A DNA stretch of 64,000 nucleotides from Streptomyces sp. NBC_01197 (GCF_036010505.1 NZ_CP108569.1:496001-560000), one strand, 5' to 3'; numbered from the stretch's first letter, positions 29,306-38,121 are shown. Notes: generated from the sequence alone by a model not told the origin. Translations and numbers: made by a program.

Positions 29306-30010
29306 TCAGCTCACGACTCCGGTCATGACGGCGACGGGTACCGAGATGAAGCCCACCGTCAGTACCAGCGCGAGGATGTTGGCGATGGCCTTCAGCGCCC
29401 GGTCGCGGGTGGCTTTCCCCGCGCCGAGTGTCTGTGCCGCGCTCCAGAAGCCGTGCCTGATGTGCAGGCCGAGCGCGACCATCGCGACGATGTAGATGAC
29501 GTCGCCGTACCAGGTGTGGAACGTCGCCACGACGTTCTCGTACGGGTGCCCGGGCTGGGCGTTGTTGTTGACGGTGAGGGTGGTGAAGTCCAGCAGGTGC
29601 CACACGATGAACAGCACGATGATGATGCCGCCCCAGCGCATGGTGCGGGTGGCGTAGCTGGCGCGCGGGCGCTTGTGTGCGTACGCGACCGGGCGGGCCC
29701 GCAGATCGCGGCGGCTGAGCTGGTAGGCGCAGACCGCGTGCAGCACCACCGCTGCGACGAGCACGACGCGGATGATCCAGAGCGCCCACTCGTAGTGCAG
29801 GAAGGGCTCGCCGATGGTGCGCAGCCAGTGCGCGTAGCTGTTGAACTGCCCGGAGCCGAAGAAGATCTTGAGGTTCCCCAGCATATGGACGACCAGGTAC
29901 AGCAGCATGATCAGACCGCTCACGGCCATGATCGTCTTCTTGCCCACGGTCGATCCCCAGACCGATCGCGCCATGGAAGGCCGTTGGTCCGTCTTTGTTG
30001 CCAGTGCCAT
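29306..30010 (-). CDS. sdhC: Succinate dehydrogenase cytochrome b subunit
   Basis: A 234-residue membrane anchor with five predicted helices (e.g. [42 protein letters not shown]). Several membrane His residues (VVHMLGN, WHLLDF, GLHIRHG) can bind heme b. A single large anchor with no sdhD is typical of the menaquinone-type complex. ATG 30010 is chosen over 30049 because a -10 box sits eight bases upstream. Confidence 0.93.
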   Translation of the reverse strand: MALATKTDQRPSMARSVWGSTVGKKTIMAVSGLIMLLYLVVHMLGNLKIFFGSGQFNSYAHWLRTIGEPFLHYEWALWIIRVVLVAAVVLHAVCAYQLSRRDLRARPVAYAHKRPRASYATRTMRWGGIIIVLFIVWHLLDFTTLTVNNNAQPGHPYENVVATFHTWYGDVIYIVAMVALGLHIRHGFWSAAQTLGAGKATRDRALKAIANILALVLTVGFISVPVAVMTGVVS

Positions 30011-30018
30011 GTCAGAAG

Positions 30019-30049
30019 ACGTTACGGCTCCGGGTGGCCAGAGGTCCAA
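30019..30049 (-). promoter_or_regulatory. sdhCAB promoter
   Basis: On the minus strand TTGGAC (30044-30049) is separated by 19 bases from TAACGT (30019-30024), eight bases before the sdhC ATG. This predicts a near-leaderless sdhCAB mRNA. Confidence 0.6.
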
Positions 30050-30070
30050 GACATGAAACAGCTCATCTCC

Positions 30071-30085
30071 ATAGGTGTTGGCTAT
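30071..30085. promoter_or_regulatory. Candidate LysR operator in the sdhC-lysR gap
   Basis: ATAG-N7-CTAT dyad, with a GGCTAT direct repeat overlapping it, between divergent sdhC and lysR. This resembles the T-N11-A pattern of LysR sites. Confidence 0.45.
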
Positions 30086-30108
30086 TGTGGTCGGCTATCG
30101 TCGGAGAC

Positions 30109-31008
30109 ATGCAGCTCCAGCAGCTCGGCTACTTCGTCGCCGTCGCCGAGACCCGCCACTTCACCCGCGCCGCCGAGGAGCTGCATGTCGCCCAGCCCTC
30201 GCTCTCCCAGCAGATCAGGGCGCTGGAGAAGGAACTGGGCGCCGAGCTGTTCAGCAGGGCCCGGGGGAACATCGCCCTCACCGACGCCGGCGAGACGCTG
30301 CTGCCGCTCGCCCGGCGGATCCTCGCCGACGCCGAGACGGCCCGCCACGAGGTGCAGGAGCTGGCCCAGCTGAGGCGCGGCCGGGTACGTCTCGGCGCGA
30401 CGCCCAGCCTCTGCACCGGACTGCTCCCCGATGTCCTGCGCACCTTTCACGACCGGCACCCCGGCATTCAGCTGGTGATCGAGGAGGGCGGCTCGCACGA
30501 CCTCGTACGGGAGCTGGCGCGCGGCGCGCTCGACCTCGCGCTGGTCGTCCTGCCGCTGCCCACCCCGTCCCCGGCTCTCACCACCGTCGAACTGCTCCAC
30601 GAGGACCTGGTCGTCGTCTCGTCACCCGCGGCCACCGCGCCGCGCTCACCCCTGCGGATCACCGATCTGGAGGGCGAGCCGATGGTGATGTTCCGGCACG
30701 GCTACGACCTGCGGGACCTCACACTGTCGGCCTGCCGTGCCAAGGGGTTCGAGCCGTACTTCACCGTCGAGGGCGGCGAGATGGACGCCGTGCTCGGCTT
30801 CGTACGGGCCGGGCTCGGCATCGCGGTCGTGCCCAGCATGATCGCGGCACGGGCCGGGCACGGGCTGCGGGTCACCCCGCTGGCCCGGCCCGGTCTGCGC
30901 CGTACGATCGCGCTGGCCCACCGCAGCGATGTGGCGCCGCCGCGTGCCGCCCGGGTCCTTCAGGACGTCCTGCTGAGCGGCGCACGGCCGGCCGGCCTGG
31001 ATCAATGA
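30109..31008 (+). CDS. LysR-family regulator divergent from sdhCAB
   Basis: A 299-residue regulator. The helix-turn-helix is at the N-terminus (GYFVAVAETRHFTRAAEELHVAQPSLSQQIRALEKELGAELF), followed by a substrate-binding-like effector domain (GTSP-type VRLGATPSLCTGLLPDVL onward). Divergence from sdhC points to control of that operon. ATG 30109 is preferred because TATCGT (30096-30101) lies seven bases upstream. Confidence 0.92.
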   Translation: MQLQQLGYFVAVAETRHFTRAAEELHVAQPSLSQQIRALEKELGAELFSRARGNIALTDAGETLLPLARRILADAETARHEVQELAQLRRGRVRLGATPSLCTGLLPDVLRTFHDRHPGIQLVIEEGGSHDLVRELARGALDLALVVLPLPTPSPALTTVELLHEDLVVVSSPAATAPRSPLRITDLEGEPMVMFRHGYDLRDLTLSACRAKGFEPYFTVEGGEMDAVLGFVRAGLGIAVVPSMIAARAGHGLRVTPLARPGLRRTIALAHRSDVAPPRAARVLQDVLLSGARPAGLDQ

Positions 31009-31023
31009 GCGGCGCCGGGCCGC

Positions 31024-31041
31024 GCCGGGCCGCGGCCCGGC
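31024..31041. terminator. Small palindrome between convergent lysR and rmdA
   Basis: GCCGGGCCGCGGCCCGGC, a perfect 18-nt palindrome. It lies in the 37-base gap between convergent gene ends, so a terminator role is likely. Confidence 0.5.
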
Positions 31042-31045
31042 CGCG

Positions 31046-33229
31046 TCACACCGCGTCGGCCAGCGACAGGGTGTGAATCCGGTCGGGTGCGCCCGGCCGC
31101 GCGTAGTACCAGCCCTGGGCCGTGTCGCAGCCCAGCTCCTTCAGCTGGTCGGCCTGCGCCCCGGTCTCCACGCCCTCGACGGTGACCGCCAGCTCCAGGC
31201 TGTGCGCCAGCGCGACGATCCCCTCGACGATCTTGAGGTCGACCGGGTCGGCGGGATGCTGCTGCATCGACCGCGTGAACGACCGGTCCAGCTTCAGCAC
31301 GCTCACCGGCAGTCTGCGCAGATTGGCGAGGTTGGAGTAGCCGGTGCCGAAGTCGTCGAGCGCGATGTCCACGCCCATGTCGGCCAGTTCCCGCAGCGGC
31401 TTCAGCAGATCGTCGTCGGCGCCGATCAGCGCCGACTCGGTGACCTCCAGGCAGAGGGCGCCCGGATCGAGGCCGGTGCGCTCCAGGACCGCCACCGTGT
31501 CGGCGACGAGCCCCGGGTGGTAGAGCTGGGTCGGCGAGAGGTTCACATTGATCCGCAGCGGGCCGCCGTCGCTGTGCGCGGGGTGCAGCTGCTGCCAGCC
31601 CCTCGCCTGCCGTACGGACTCCTCAAGCACCCAGCGTCCGAGCGGCACGATCAGTCCGGTGTGCTCGGCGAGCGAGATGAACCGGTCGGGCCCGAGTATC
31701 CCGTGCTGCGGATGCGACCAGCGCACCAGCGCCTCCGCCCCGTGCACGGTGCCGTCACCGAGGTGCACCAGCGGCTGGTACTCGATGAAGAACTCACCGC
31801 GCTCCAGGGCCGCGGGCAGCGCGGTGGTGAGCCCGTGCCGGGTGATGGCGCGGGCGTCCGCCTCGGCGTCGGCCAGCTGGAAGCGGTTGCCGCCCGCGGC
31901 CTTCGCCCGGTACATCGTGATGTCGGCGCTGCGCAGCACCTCGGCCGCGCTCTGCGTTCCGGACAGCCCCTCGACCACCCCGATGCTCCCCCGGACGGTC
32001 AGCTCGCGGCCGTCGATCCGGATGGGCGCCGCCAGCACCGACAGGATGCGTACGGCCAGCTCCTCGACCTCGTCGGCGGACTCGTACCCCGTGGTGAGCG
32101 CGACGAACTCGTCACCGCCGAGCCGGGCCACCATCTCGCCCGACGCCGTCGCGCAGCTCTGCAGCCGGTCGGCGACCTCGACCAGCATCCGGTCGCCCGC
32201 CGAGTGCCCGAGGCTGTCGTTGATCGCCTTAAAACCGTCGAGGTCCAGATAGCAGAGGCCGAAGCGCGTCCGGCCCGGCGCGGTGACCGCCTTGTCCAGC
32301 CGCTCGAAGAAGAGGGTTCGGTTGGGCAGTCCGGTCAGCGCGTCGTGCGTCGCCTCGTACCGCAGCCGCAGATTGAGCAGCCGCCGCTCGGTGGTGTCCT
32401 CGATGAGCGCCAGCTGGTACTGCGGCCTGCCTTCCGCGTCCCGCAGCAGCGACACCGTGAGATTGGTCCACAGGACGGTGCCGTCGTTGCGGTAGTACGG
32501 CTTCTCGACCCGGTAGTGCTCACGGTCGCCGCGCACCAGCTCGGCGTGCAGCCGCCAGACCTGCGGGGCGTCGTCGGGGTGCACCCACTCGTTGACCTTG
32601 CGGCTGCGCACATGGTGGTCGACCCCGCCGAACATCCGCAGCAGGGCCGAGTTGATCTCCAGAATGTTGCCGTCCAGGTCGGCGATGCCGATGCCGACCG
32701 CCGCGTCCTCGAACACCGCGCGGAAGCGCGTCTCGGTGACGTGCAGCGCCTTCTCGGCCGCGCTGCGCGCGGAGAGCGCCGAGCGGGCGATGGCCTCCTG
32801 CTCCGCGAGGGTGCGCTCGCGCAGCGCCTGGGCGAACCCGGCGGCCAGGGAGTGCTGGAGGCGGGCGCAGCGGTTGCGCATCTCCTCGGCGGTCAGGTCG
32901 GGTCCGGTGTCCCGCGCACCGCAGTAGAGCACCAGATACGAGTCGACCACCCCGAGAGTCCGGCTGAGGGCGTCGGGGTCGGTGCAGTGGGCGGCCACCA
33001 GATCACCGCCGACCCGGTGCGCGGGCGCCGGGTCGAAGGGCCAGGCGTGCAGCGCTTCGTTGAGGCCACGAGCGAGCGGCAGCAGGTGCTGCTCGAACTC
33101 CGGCCTGGTCAGCGAGGTGGCGGTGGACGGGAAGATGGCCCGGCTCCAGATGGTCGCGAAGCGGCCGACTCTGTCCTCGGGGCTGTCCTGGTCGGCCGCG
33201 GACGCCGACTTCTGCCTCGGCGGGTTCAC
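31046..33229 (-). CDS. rmdA: PAS-GGDEF-EAL cyclic-di-GMP enzyme, RmdA-like
   Basis: A 727-residue soluble protein. N-terminal about 160 residues unassigned; PAS/PAC sensor about 165-290; diguanylate cyclase domain with intact GGDEF at 371-375; phosphodiesterase domain with EAL at 499-501 and DDFGTGYSN later. Domain order and lack of membrane helices match RmdA of S. coelicolor (SCO0928), which affects colony development; neighbourhood with egt and sdh genes fits my recollection of that region. GTG start overlaps the upstream methyltransferase stop (GTGA), so the two are co-translated. Confidence 0.88.
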   Translation of the reverse strand: MNPPRQKSASAADQDSPEDRVGRFATIWSRAIFPSTATSLTRPEFEQHLLPLARGLNEALHAWPFDPAPAHRVGGDLVAAHCTDPDALSRTLGVVDSYLVLYCGARDTGPDLTAEEMRNRCARLQHSLAAGFAQALRERTLAEQEAIARSALSARSAAEKALHVTETRFRAVFEDAAVGIGIADLDGNILEINSALLRMFGGVDHHVRSRKVNEWVHPDDAPQVWRLHAELVRGDREHYRVEKPYYRNDGTVLWTNLTVSLLRDAEGRPQYQLALIEDTTERRLLNLRLRYEATHDALTGLPNRTLFFERLDKAVTAPGRTRFGLCYLDLDGFKAINDSLGHSAGDRMLVEVADRLQSCATASGEMVARLGGDEFVALTTGYESADEVEELAVRILSVLAAPIRIDGRELTVRGSIGVVEGLSGTQSAAEVLRSADITMYRAKAAGGNRFQLADAEADARAITRHGLTTALPAALERGEFFIEYQPLVHLGDGTVHGAEALVRWSHPQHGILGPDRFISLAEHTGLIVPLGRWVLEESVRQARGWQQLHPAHSDGGPLRINVNLSPTQLYHPGLVADTVAVLERTGLDPGALCLEVTESALIGADDDLLKPLRELADMGVDIALDDFGTGYSNLANLRRLPVSVLKLDRSFTRSMQQHPADPVDLKIVEGIVALAHSLELAVTVEGVETGAQADQLKELGCDTAQGWYYARPGAPDRIHTLSLADAV

Positions 33230-34038
33230 GGCCTGAGTCCCACTCCCACGACACCCGCGAAGGCGTACGGGTCCTCCTGGTCAACCGGGGTGTCCGGCCG
33301 CCACTCCGGCATGGCGACCAGTCCGGGCTGTACGAGTTCGTACCCGTCGAAGAACCGGGCGACCTCCTCGCCCGAGCGCATCACCAGCGGGTTGCGGATG
33401 CTGCGGTAGACGCCGACCGCACCGCCCGCCTGCTCCTGCGGGACGGCCATCCGCTCGTACGACGCGTGGGTGAGGATCAGCAGGCTGCCGGGCGCGAGGG
33501 CGTCGCGGAGCGTGGCGACGGCCGTGTACGGGTCGTCGGCGTCCTCGATGAAGTGGAGTACGGCCACCAGCAGCAGCGCCACCGGCTGGTCGAGGTCGAG
33601 TACGGCCGCGACCTCCGGGGAGTCGAGGATCTCGTGGGGTTTGCGCAGGTCTGCGGCGGCCACCGCGGTCAGATCGTTGCCTTCGAGCACGGCCTTGCTG
33701 TGGGCGACGGCGACCGGGTCGTGGTCGACGTACACCACCCGGGAGCCGGGGTCGACGGCCTGGGCGACCTCGTGCACATTCCCGAAGGTCGGTATGCCGG
33801 AGCCGATGTCGAGAAACTGTGTGATTCCCCGTTCCACGGCGAACCGCACCGCACGGCGCATGAACGCCCGGTTCGCCTGCATCACCTTGGGAAGTCCCGG
33901 CATGAACTCCATGGCTTTGCGGGCGGCCTCGCGGTCCACCTCGAAATTGTGCGAACCGCCCAAGTAGTAGTCGTAGATCCGCGACACGCTCGGCACCGAA
34001 AGATCGATGCCCTGCGGGGCCCAGGCAGGACGCTCCAT
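33226..34038 (-). CDS. DUF574-family SAM-dependent methyltransferase
   Basis: A 270-residue member of a family abundant in Streptomyces. APQGIDLSVPSVSRIYDYYLGG, GGSHNFEVDREAA, QANRAFMRRAVRFAVERGITQFLDIGSGIPT (SAM site) and VVYVDHDPVAVAHSKAVL are family hallmarks. Substrate unknown. ATG 34038 has TTGGAGA eight bases upstream; a longer open frame to 34248 lacks support. Coupled to rmdA. Confidence 0.88.
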   Translation of the reverse strand: MERPAWAPQGIDLSVPSVSRIYDYYLGGSHNFEVDREAARKAMEFMPGLPKVMQANRAFMRRAVRFAVERGITQFLDIGSGIPTFGNVHEVAQAVDPGSRVVYVDHDPVAVAHSKAVLEGNDLTAVAAADLRKPHEILDSPEVAAVLDLDQPVALLLVAVLHFIEDADDPYTAVATLRDALAPGSLLILTHASYERMAVPQEQAGGAVGVYRSIRNPLVMRSGEEVARFFDGYELVQPGLVAMPEWRPDTPVDQEDPYAFAGVVGVGLRP

Positions 34039-34355
34039 CAATGTCTCCAACAGTCGGCACGACGGTCGGCCATTGTCCATGGCCACTGTGGGGGCCGAAT
34101 CTACTGACCACCCGGCAAGAGAGCGAGCAAAAACGGAAATTGGCGGTCCGTTATTGGTCACATACCGCTGGCAAGTGCTTCCGGCCTGCCGCCGCGCGCT
34201 CCATGCGAGCGTGGCGGAGCCCATCGTAAGCACCGTCCTCCGCGGCAATTCCCGCGGGTGACAAGTGAGATGGGCGGCTCAAACACAAAGACGCAGATAT
34301 CCCCCCTTCCGGCGAATCGGCGACAACGCCCGAGTGCTGCCGCGCCGGGCGGATC
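34039..34355. other. Intergenic region between divergent methyltransferase and proline-rich gene
   Basis: About 317 bases with lower GC than the surrounding genes. Expected to hold two divergent promoters; no clear -10/-35 pair, dyad or RNA structure stood out. Confidence 0.4.
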
Positions 34356-34901
34356 ATGCTGCTCGGCATGTACCGATCGCCGCGGACGCTCGTTCCGTTC
34401 ACCGGCCGGCTGCTGGCGGTGGCGGGCCTCCTCTGGTTGCCGCTGATACCCGTGCCCGCAGTGGCTTCGGACTGCTCCTACGCCTCCATCTCCCAGTCGG
34501 GCCAAGCCGTTTCGGGCAGAGCGGTCGCCATCGGCGGGAGCAGCAGCTGTACGGCGGAGCACACCCACAAGCCGAAGCCCCCGCCACCACCGAAGCCGAA
34601 GCCGAAACCGCCACCCCCGCCGCCCCCGCCTCCCCCGCCACGGCCCGTGTACCACCCGCCGCCCGTCCAGCACCGAGCGCCGGCCCCGGCGCCACCGCCG
34701 GCCCCCGCACCACGGCCCGTACCAGCGAAGCCGTCCGTACGTCCGCGACCACCCGCGCCGAAGCCCGTGGCCCTCCCGGCGTACAAGGCCCCCGTGCGGA
34801 AGAAGCCGCACACCGGGCCGCCCATCGTCACGCTGATGCTTCTGGTGATGGCTCCCGCCGTCTTCGCCGTGGCCGTGCTGCGCCCGCGCTCCTCCCGCTG
34901 A
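34356..34901 (+). CDS. Proline-rich membrane-anchored exported protein, function unknown
   Basis: A 181-residue protein. Signal-type helix at about 12-37 (LLAVAGLLWLPLIPVPAVAS), then a short Cys pair region (DCSYASISQSG ... SSSCTAEHTHK). A low-complexity Pro/Lys stretch follows (about 70-150, with one run of 11 prolines), then a C-terminal hydrophobic helix (PPIVTLMLLVMAPAVFAVAVL) with basic tail. This looks like a cell-wall-spanning spacer. Followed 27 bases later by a DUF4239 gene, probably one operon. ATG 34368 is an alternative start. Confidence 0.7.
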   Translation: MLLGMYRSPRTLVPFTGRLLAVAGLLWLPLIPVPAVASDCSYASISQSGQAVSGRAVAIGGSSSCTAEHTHKPKPPPPPKPKPKPPPPPPPPPPPRPVYHPPPVQHRAPAPAPPPAPAPRPVPAKPSVRPRPPAPKPVALPAYKAPVRKKPHTGPPIVTLMLLVMAPAVFAVAVLRPRSSR

Positions 34902-34928
34902 TCCGCCCGCTGAACGACGGAGACACCC

Positions 34929-35696
34929 GTGTCGGAATGGCTTGTTCTCACTCTCGCGATGGCGGCCGCCTGCGCCGTCGTCCTGACCATCACCCTGCTC
35001 AGCAACCGCCGGATCCCCGATGACGACGACCCGTCCGAGACGCCCGACGTCATCGAGTACATGACGATGATGATCGGCGTGATCTACGCGATCGTGCTGG
35101 GCCTGGCCATCGCAGGCGTCTGGGAGGGCCGCGGCGCCGCCCAGGAATCCGTACGCATGGAGGCTCAGGCCCTGCACGAGGTCGACGCCCGCTCGGCCGT
35201 CTACCCGCCCGCAGTCCATCAGCGCATCCATAACGATGTGGAGACCTATGTCAGTTACGTTCTGGACACCGAGTGGAAGCACATGAGCGAGCACGGCGAC
35301 CTCACCGACCGGGGTGCCCGACTCCTCGGCCAGGTACGCCGGGACGTCACCGACTACAAGCCTGCGAACGATCACGAGGGCCAGGCCTACCAGCCCCTGG
35401 TCGACCAGGTGGCCGCGGCCGACGACGCCCGCAGTTCACGGTCGCAGAGCGCGCAGGCGACGATGCCGGGGGTGGTCTGGTTCGGCCTGATCACCGGTGC
35501 GGTGATCACCGTCGGGCTGATCTTCACCCTGCAGATCCGGCGCTCCCCGAAGGAGTTGCTGCTCGCCGGGCTCTTCAGTGCGCTGATCGCCTTCCTGCTG
35601 TTCCTGATCTGGGACTTCGACGCGCCATTCGGCCGGGGTGTCATCTCCGCCACGGCCGGGCCGTTCCTCGATCTCTTCCCGCACGCCTCGAAATAG
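34929..35696 (+). CDS. DUF4239 (bestrophin-like) integral membrane protein
   Basis: A 255-residue protein with four predicted helices: residues 1-25, about 45-65 (YMTMMIGVIYAIVLGLAIAG), about 180-200 and 210-230, with a large hydrophilic segment between helices 2 and 3. This architecture matches DUF4239 proteins, distantly related to bestrophin channels; transport function is unproven. GTG start with CGGAG upstream. Confidence 0.8.
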   Translation: MSEWLVLTLAMAAACAVVLTITLLSNRRIPDDDDPSETPDVIEYMTMMIGVIYAIVLGLAIAGVWEGRGAAQESVRMEAQALHEVDARSAVYPPAVHQRIHNDVETYVSYVLDTEWKHMSEHGDLTDRGARLLGQVRRDVTDYKPANDHEGQAYQPLVDQVAAADDARSSRSQSAQATMPGVVWFGLITGAVITVGLIFTLQIRRSPKELLLAGLFSALIAFLLFLIWDFDAPFGRGVISATAGPFLDLFPHASK

Positions 35697-35766
35697 CCCC
35701 GGAGGCGCGGAGGCCTCTGGAACCTCCGAAATAGGAGCCCGAACGCCGGAGCGATAACCTCTCGGC

Positions 35767-36228
35767 GTGACAGATCAGCAGCCTCACCAGTTCGAACGCG
35801 GTACAGACGGTCCCAAGGTGATCGTGGTCGGGATCGACGGATCGCAGCCGTCGCTGCGGGCCGCCGCGTACGCAGCGGGGCTCGCCCGGCGGCAGAACGC
35901 GCTGCTCGCCATCGTGTACGTGCAGCCGGTGCTCTCCGGCGGGGTGTCCCTCGGGGCCCCTGTCGGGGAGACCACCGGGGAGATCGCCGAGGCACTGGTC
36001 GCCGAGATCCGGACCGCGACCGAGCGGGTCAAGGAGATATTCGCCGTGCGCTGGGAGTTCCACACCTTCCGCGGTGATCCGTACAACGGTCTGGTCACCG
36101 CGGCCGACGAGCTCAAGGCGGACGCCGTGGTGGTCGGGGCATCCGAGTCCGCCGGCCACCGGATCATCGGATCGGTGGCCGTCCGGCTGGTCAAGGCCGG
36201 CCGCTGGCCGGTCACCGTCGTGCCGTAG
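35767..36228 (+). CDS. Universal stress protein (UspA family)
   Basis: A 153-residue single-domain Usp. VIVVGIDGSQPSLRAAAYAAGLARRQ starts the fold, and ADAVVVGASESAGHRIIGSVAVRLVKAGRWPVTVVP forms the nucleotide-binding end. In the usual G-2X-G-9X-G(S/T) motif the second Gly is replaced by Glu, so ATP binding may be altered. GTG start is preceded by TAACCT (35755-35760), suggesting a leaderless mRNA. The 3' end lies in a 24-bp tandem duplication. Confidence 0.9.
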   Translation: MTDQQPHQFERGTDGPKVIVVGIDGSQPSLRAAAYAAGLARRQNALLAIVYVQPVLSGGVSLGAPVGETTGEIAEALVAEIRTATERVKEIFAVRWEFHTFRGDPYNGLVTAADELKADAVVVGASESAGHRIIGSVAVRLVKAGRWPVTVVP

Positions 36229-36265
36229 GCCGTGTCCGCAGTCGTGCCGTAGCCCGTGTCCGCAG
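36218..36265 (+). repeat. 24-bp tandem duplication at the usp 3' end
   Basis: Two adjacent 24-base copies (36218-36241 and 36242-36265) differ at one base (GTAGGCC versus GTAGCCC). The first copy includes the usp stop codon. Likely a recent slippage duplication. Confidence 0.85.
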
Positions 36266-36406
36266 AGTCGCGCCCGGCTCGCGACACCCGGCACGCGCTC
36301 TCGCCGCCGACCGCTCACCGTGCCGCTCGTCGCACCGTTCAACCGCTCGCCGCAGAGCGGCGCCCGGTCGCTGTCCCTGCCCGCCGTGCTGCGCTCGTAT
36401 ACGGAG

Positions 36407-36943
36407 GTGACCTCCACCCAGACCCGCCGCGGCACGGACGAGCGGGACCTCGTTGAGCTCCAGCGCAGCCACGGCGGCGCGCTGCTGCAGTTCCTGCTGC
36501 GCCTGACATACGGCGACCGGCAGCGCGCCGAGGACCTGGTACAGGAGACCCTGGTGCGCGCCTGGCAGCACCCCGAGGCCTTCGAGGGGCCGTACGAGTC
36601 GATACGGCCCTGGCTGTTCACGGTGGGCCGGCGGCTGGCCATCGACGCCCGCAGATCCCGGCTGGCGCGCCCGGCCGAGGTGAGCGTCCGGTTCCTGGAC
36701 TCCACCGCCGCGCACGGCGATCCCGCCGAGCGGTCGGCGGCCGCCCTCGATGTCCGTGAGGCCGTACGGACCCTGAGCCCCGAACACCGGGATGTGCTGG
36801 TGCAGCTCTACTTCCGCGGGCTGAGTGTGCCCGAGGCCGCTTCGGCGCTCGGGATTCCGGCGGGGACCGTCAAGTCCCGTTCGTACTACGCCCTGCGCGC
36901 CCTGGGCCGCAGCCTGCCCGGCTATCCGGACGGGGTCCGCTGA
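36407..36943 (+). CDS. ECF-type RNA polymerase sigma factor, no adjacent anti-sigma
   Basis: A 178-residue sigma factor. Region 2 includes LLQFLLRLTYGDRQRAEDLVQETLVRAWQHPEAFEG and WLFTVGRRLAIDARR; region 4 includes VRTLSPEHRDVLVQLYFRGLSVPEAASALGIPAGTVKSRSYYALRAL. It resembles the SigL/SigM group, which is usually followed by a zinc anti-sigma gene; here a LacI gene follows instead. GTG 36407 is the best guess; GTG 36386 is an in-frame alternative. Confidence 0.88.
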   Translation: MTSTQTRRGTDERDLVELQRSHGGALLQFLLRLTYGDRQRAEDLVQETLVRAWQHPEAFEGPYESIRPWLFTVGRRLAIDARRSRLARPAEVSVRFLDSTAAHGDPAERSAAALDVREAVRTLSPEHRDVLVQLYFRGLSVPEAASALGIPAGTVKSRSYYALRALGRSLPGYPDGVR

Positions 36944-37030
36944 GCCTCCGTGAAGCCGAGCCTGCCGGATGCCGAACCCCCGGTCCGCCGGAAGCCACTG
37001 GCTAAGGGGGGTAGCTCGCTCAGCAAAATA

Positions 37031-37059
37031 TCGACAACTTTTGCATTACTCTTGCGCTC
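37031..37059. promoter_or_regulatory. lacI promoter with candidate LacI operator
   Basis: TCGACAACTTTTGCATT (37031-37047) resembles 38164-38181 before the binding-protein gene. TACTCT (37047-37052) is a -10 box seven bases before the ATG, and TTGCGCTC (37052-37059) recurs before both GH87-like genes. This fits autoregulation by LacI. Confidence 0.5.
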
Positions 37060-38121
37060 ATGACGCGACGACTCTCTCAAGTTGCCAAGAAGGTTGGAGT
37101 CAGCGAGGCCACGGTCAGCCGGGTGCTCAACAACAAGCCCGGGGTGTCCGAGGCCACTCGGCAGTCCGTGCTCACGGCGCTCGACGTACTGGGGTACGAG
37201 CGCCCCACCCAGTTGCGCGGCGAGCGAGCCCGGCTCGTCGGCCTCGTCCTGCCCGAGCTGCAGAATCCGATCTTCCCAGCATTCGCCGAGGTCATCGGCG
37301 GCGCCCTCGCCCAGCAAGGACTGACCCCGGTGCTGTGCACGCAGACCAAGGGCGGTGTCTCCGAGGCGGATTACGTGTCGCTGCTGCTCCAGCAGCAGGT
37401 GTCGGGGGTGGTGTTCGCCGGTGGGCTCTACGCCCAGGCCCGGGCCCCGCACGACCACTACAAGCTGCTCGCCGACCGCCGGATCCCCGTAGTGCTCGTC
37501 AACGCCGCGATAGGAGACCTTGGCTTCCCCACCGTCTCGTGCGACGACGCGGTCGCCGTCGAACAGGCCTGGCGCCATCTCGTCTCGCTGGGCCATGAGC
37601 GTATCGGCCTGGTGCTCGGTCCCGCGGACCACGTGCCCTCGCAGCGCAAACTGCTCGCCGCGCGCGGTGCGGCCCTGGCCTCGGGGCGGGAGCTGCCGGA
37701 TGAGCATGTCGTGCGGGCCATGTACTCGATCGAAGGCGGGCAGGCCGCCGCGGCCCGTCTCCTGGACCGCGGTGTCACGGGCATCATCTGCGCGAGCGAT
37801 CCGATGGCCCTGGGTACCGTGCGCGCCGCCAGGCGCCGCGGCCTCGCCGTACCGCGGGACATCTCGGTCGTCGGCTACGACGACTCCGCCTTCATGAACT
37901 GCACCGATCCCCCGCTCACCACTGTGCGCCAGCCCATCGAGGCCATGGGCAAGGCGGCCGTCGAGCTGCTCGGCGCGCAGATCGCCGGGGGCGCGGTCAC
38001 CTCCGACGAGCTGCTCTTCGAACCGGAGCTGGTGGTGCGGGGATCTACCGGGCAGGCTCCCGGCAGGGCCGGCACCGGGAACGCCACCCCCGTCATGGCT
38101 CCCTCCCTCTCCCAGGACTGA
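37060..38121 (+). CDS. LacI-family regulator of the alpha-glucan/alpha-glucoside locus
   Basis: A 353-residue repressor. Helix-turn-helix and hinge: LSQVAKKVGVSEATVSRVLNNKPGVSEATRQSVLTALDVLGYERP. The periplasmic-binding-like effector domain follows (VGLVLPELQNPIFPAFAEVI to DISVVGYDDSAFMNCTDPPLTTVRQP). Closest by eye to Streptomyces MalR/AglR-type maltose and alpha-glucoside regulators. First gene of the locus, followed 163 bases later by the binding-protein gene. Confidence 0.92.
   Translation: MTRRLSQVAKKVGVSEATVSRVLNNKPGVSEATRQSVLTALDVLGYERPTQLRGERARLVGLVLPELQNPIFPAFAEVIGGALAQQGLTPVLCTQTKGGVSEADYVSLLLQQQVSGVVFAGGLYAQARAPHDHYKLLADRRIPVVLVNAAIGDLGFPTVSCDDAVAVEQAWRHLVSLGHERIGLVLGPADHVPSQRKLLAARGAALASGRELPDEHVVRAMYSIEGGQAAAARLLDRGVTGIICASDPMALGTVRAARRRGLAVPRDISVVGYDDSAFMNCTDPPLTTVRQPIEAMGKAAVELLGAQIAGGAVTSDELLFEPELVVRGSTGQAPGRAGTGNATPVMAPSLSQD

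Noticed and set aside
27853..29328. 491-codon plus-strand frame opposite sdhA
   Set aside because: Antisense shadow; SdhA motifs are all on the minus strand.
31073..33409. 778-codon plus-strand frame opposite rmdA
   Set aside because: Antisense shadow; GGDEF and EAL motifs lie on the minus strand.
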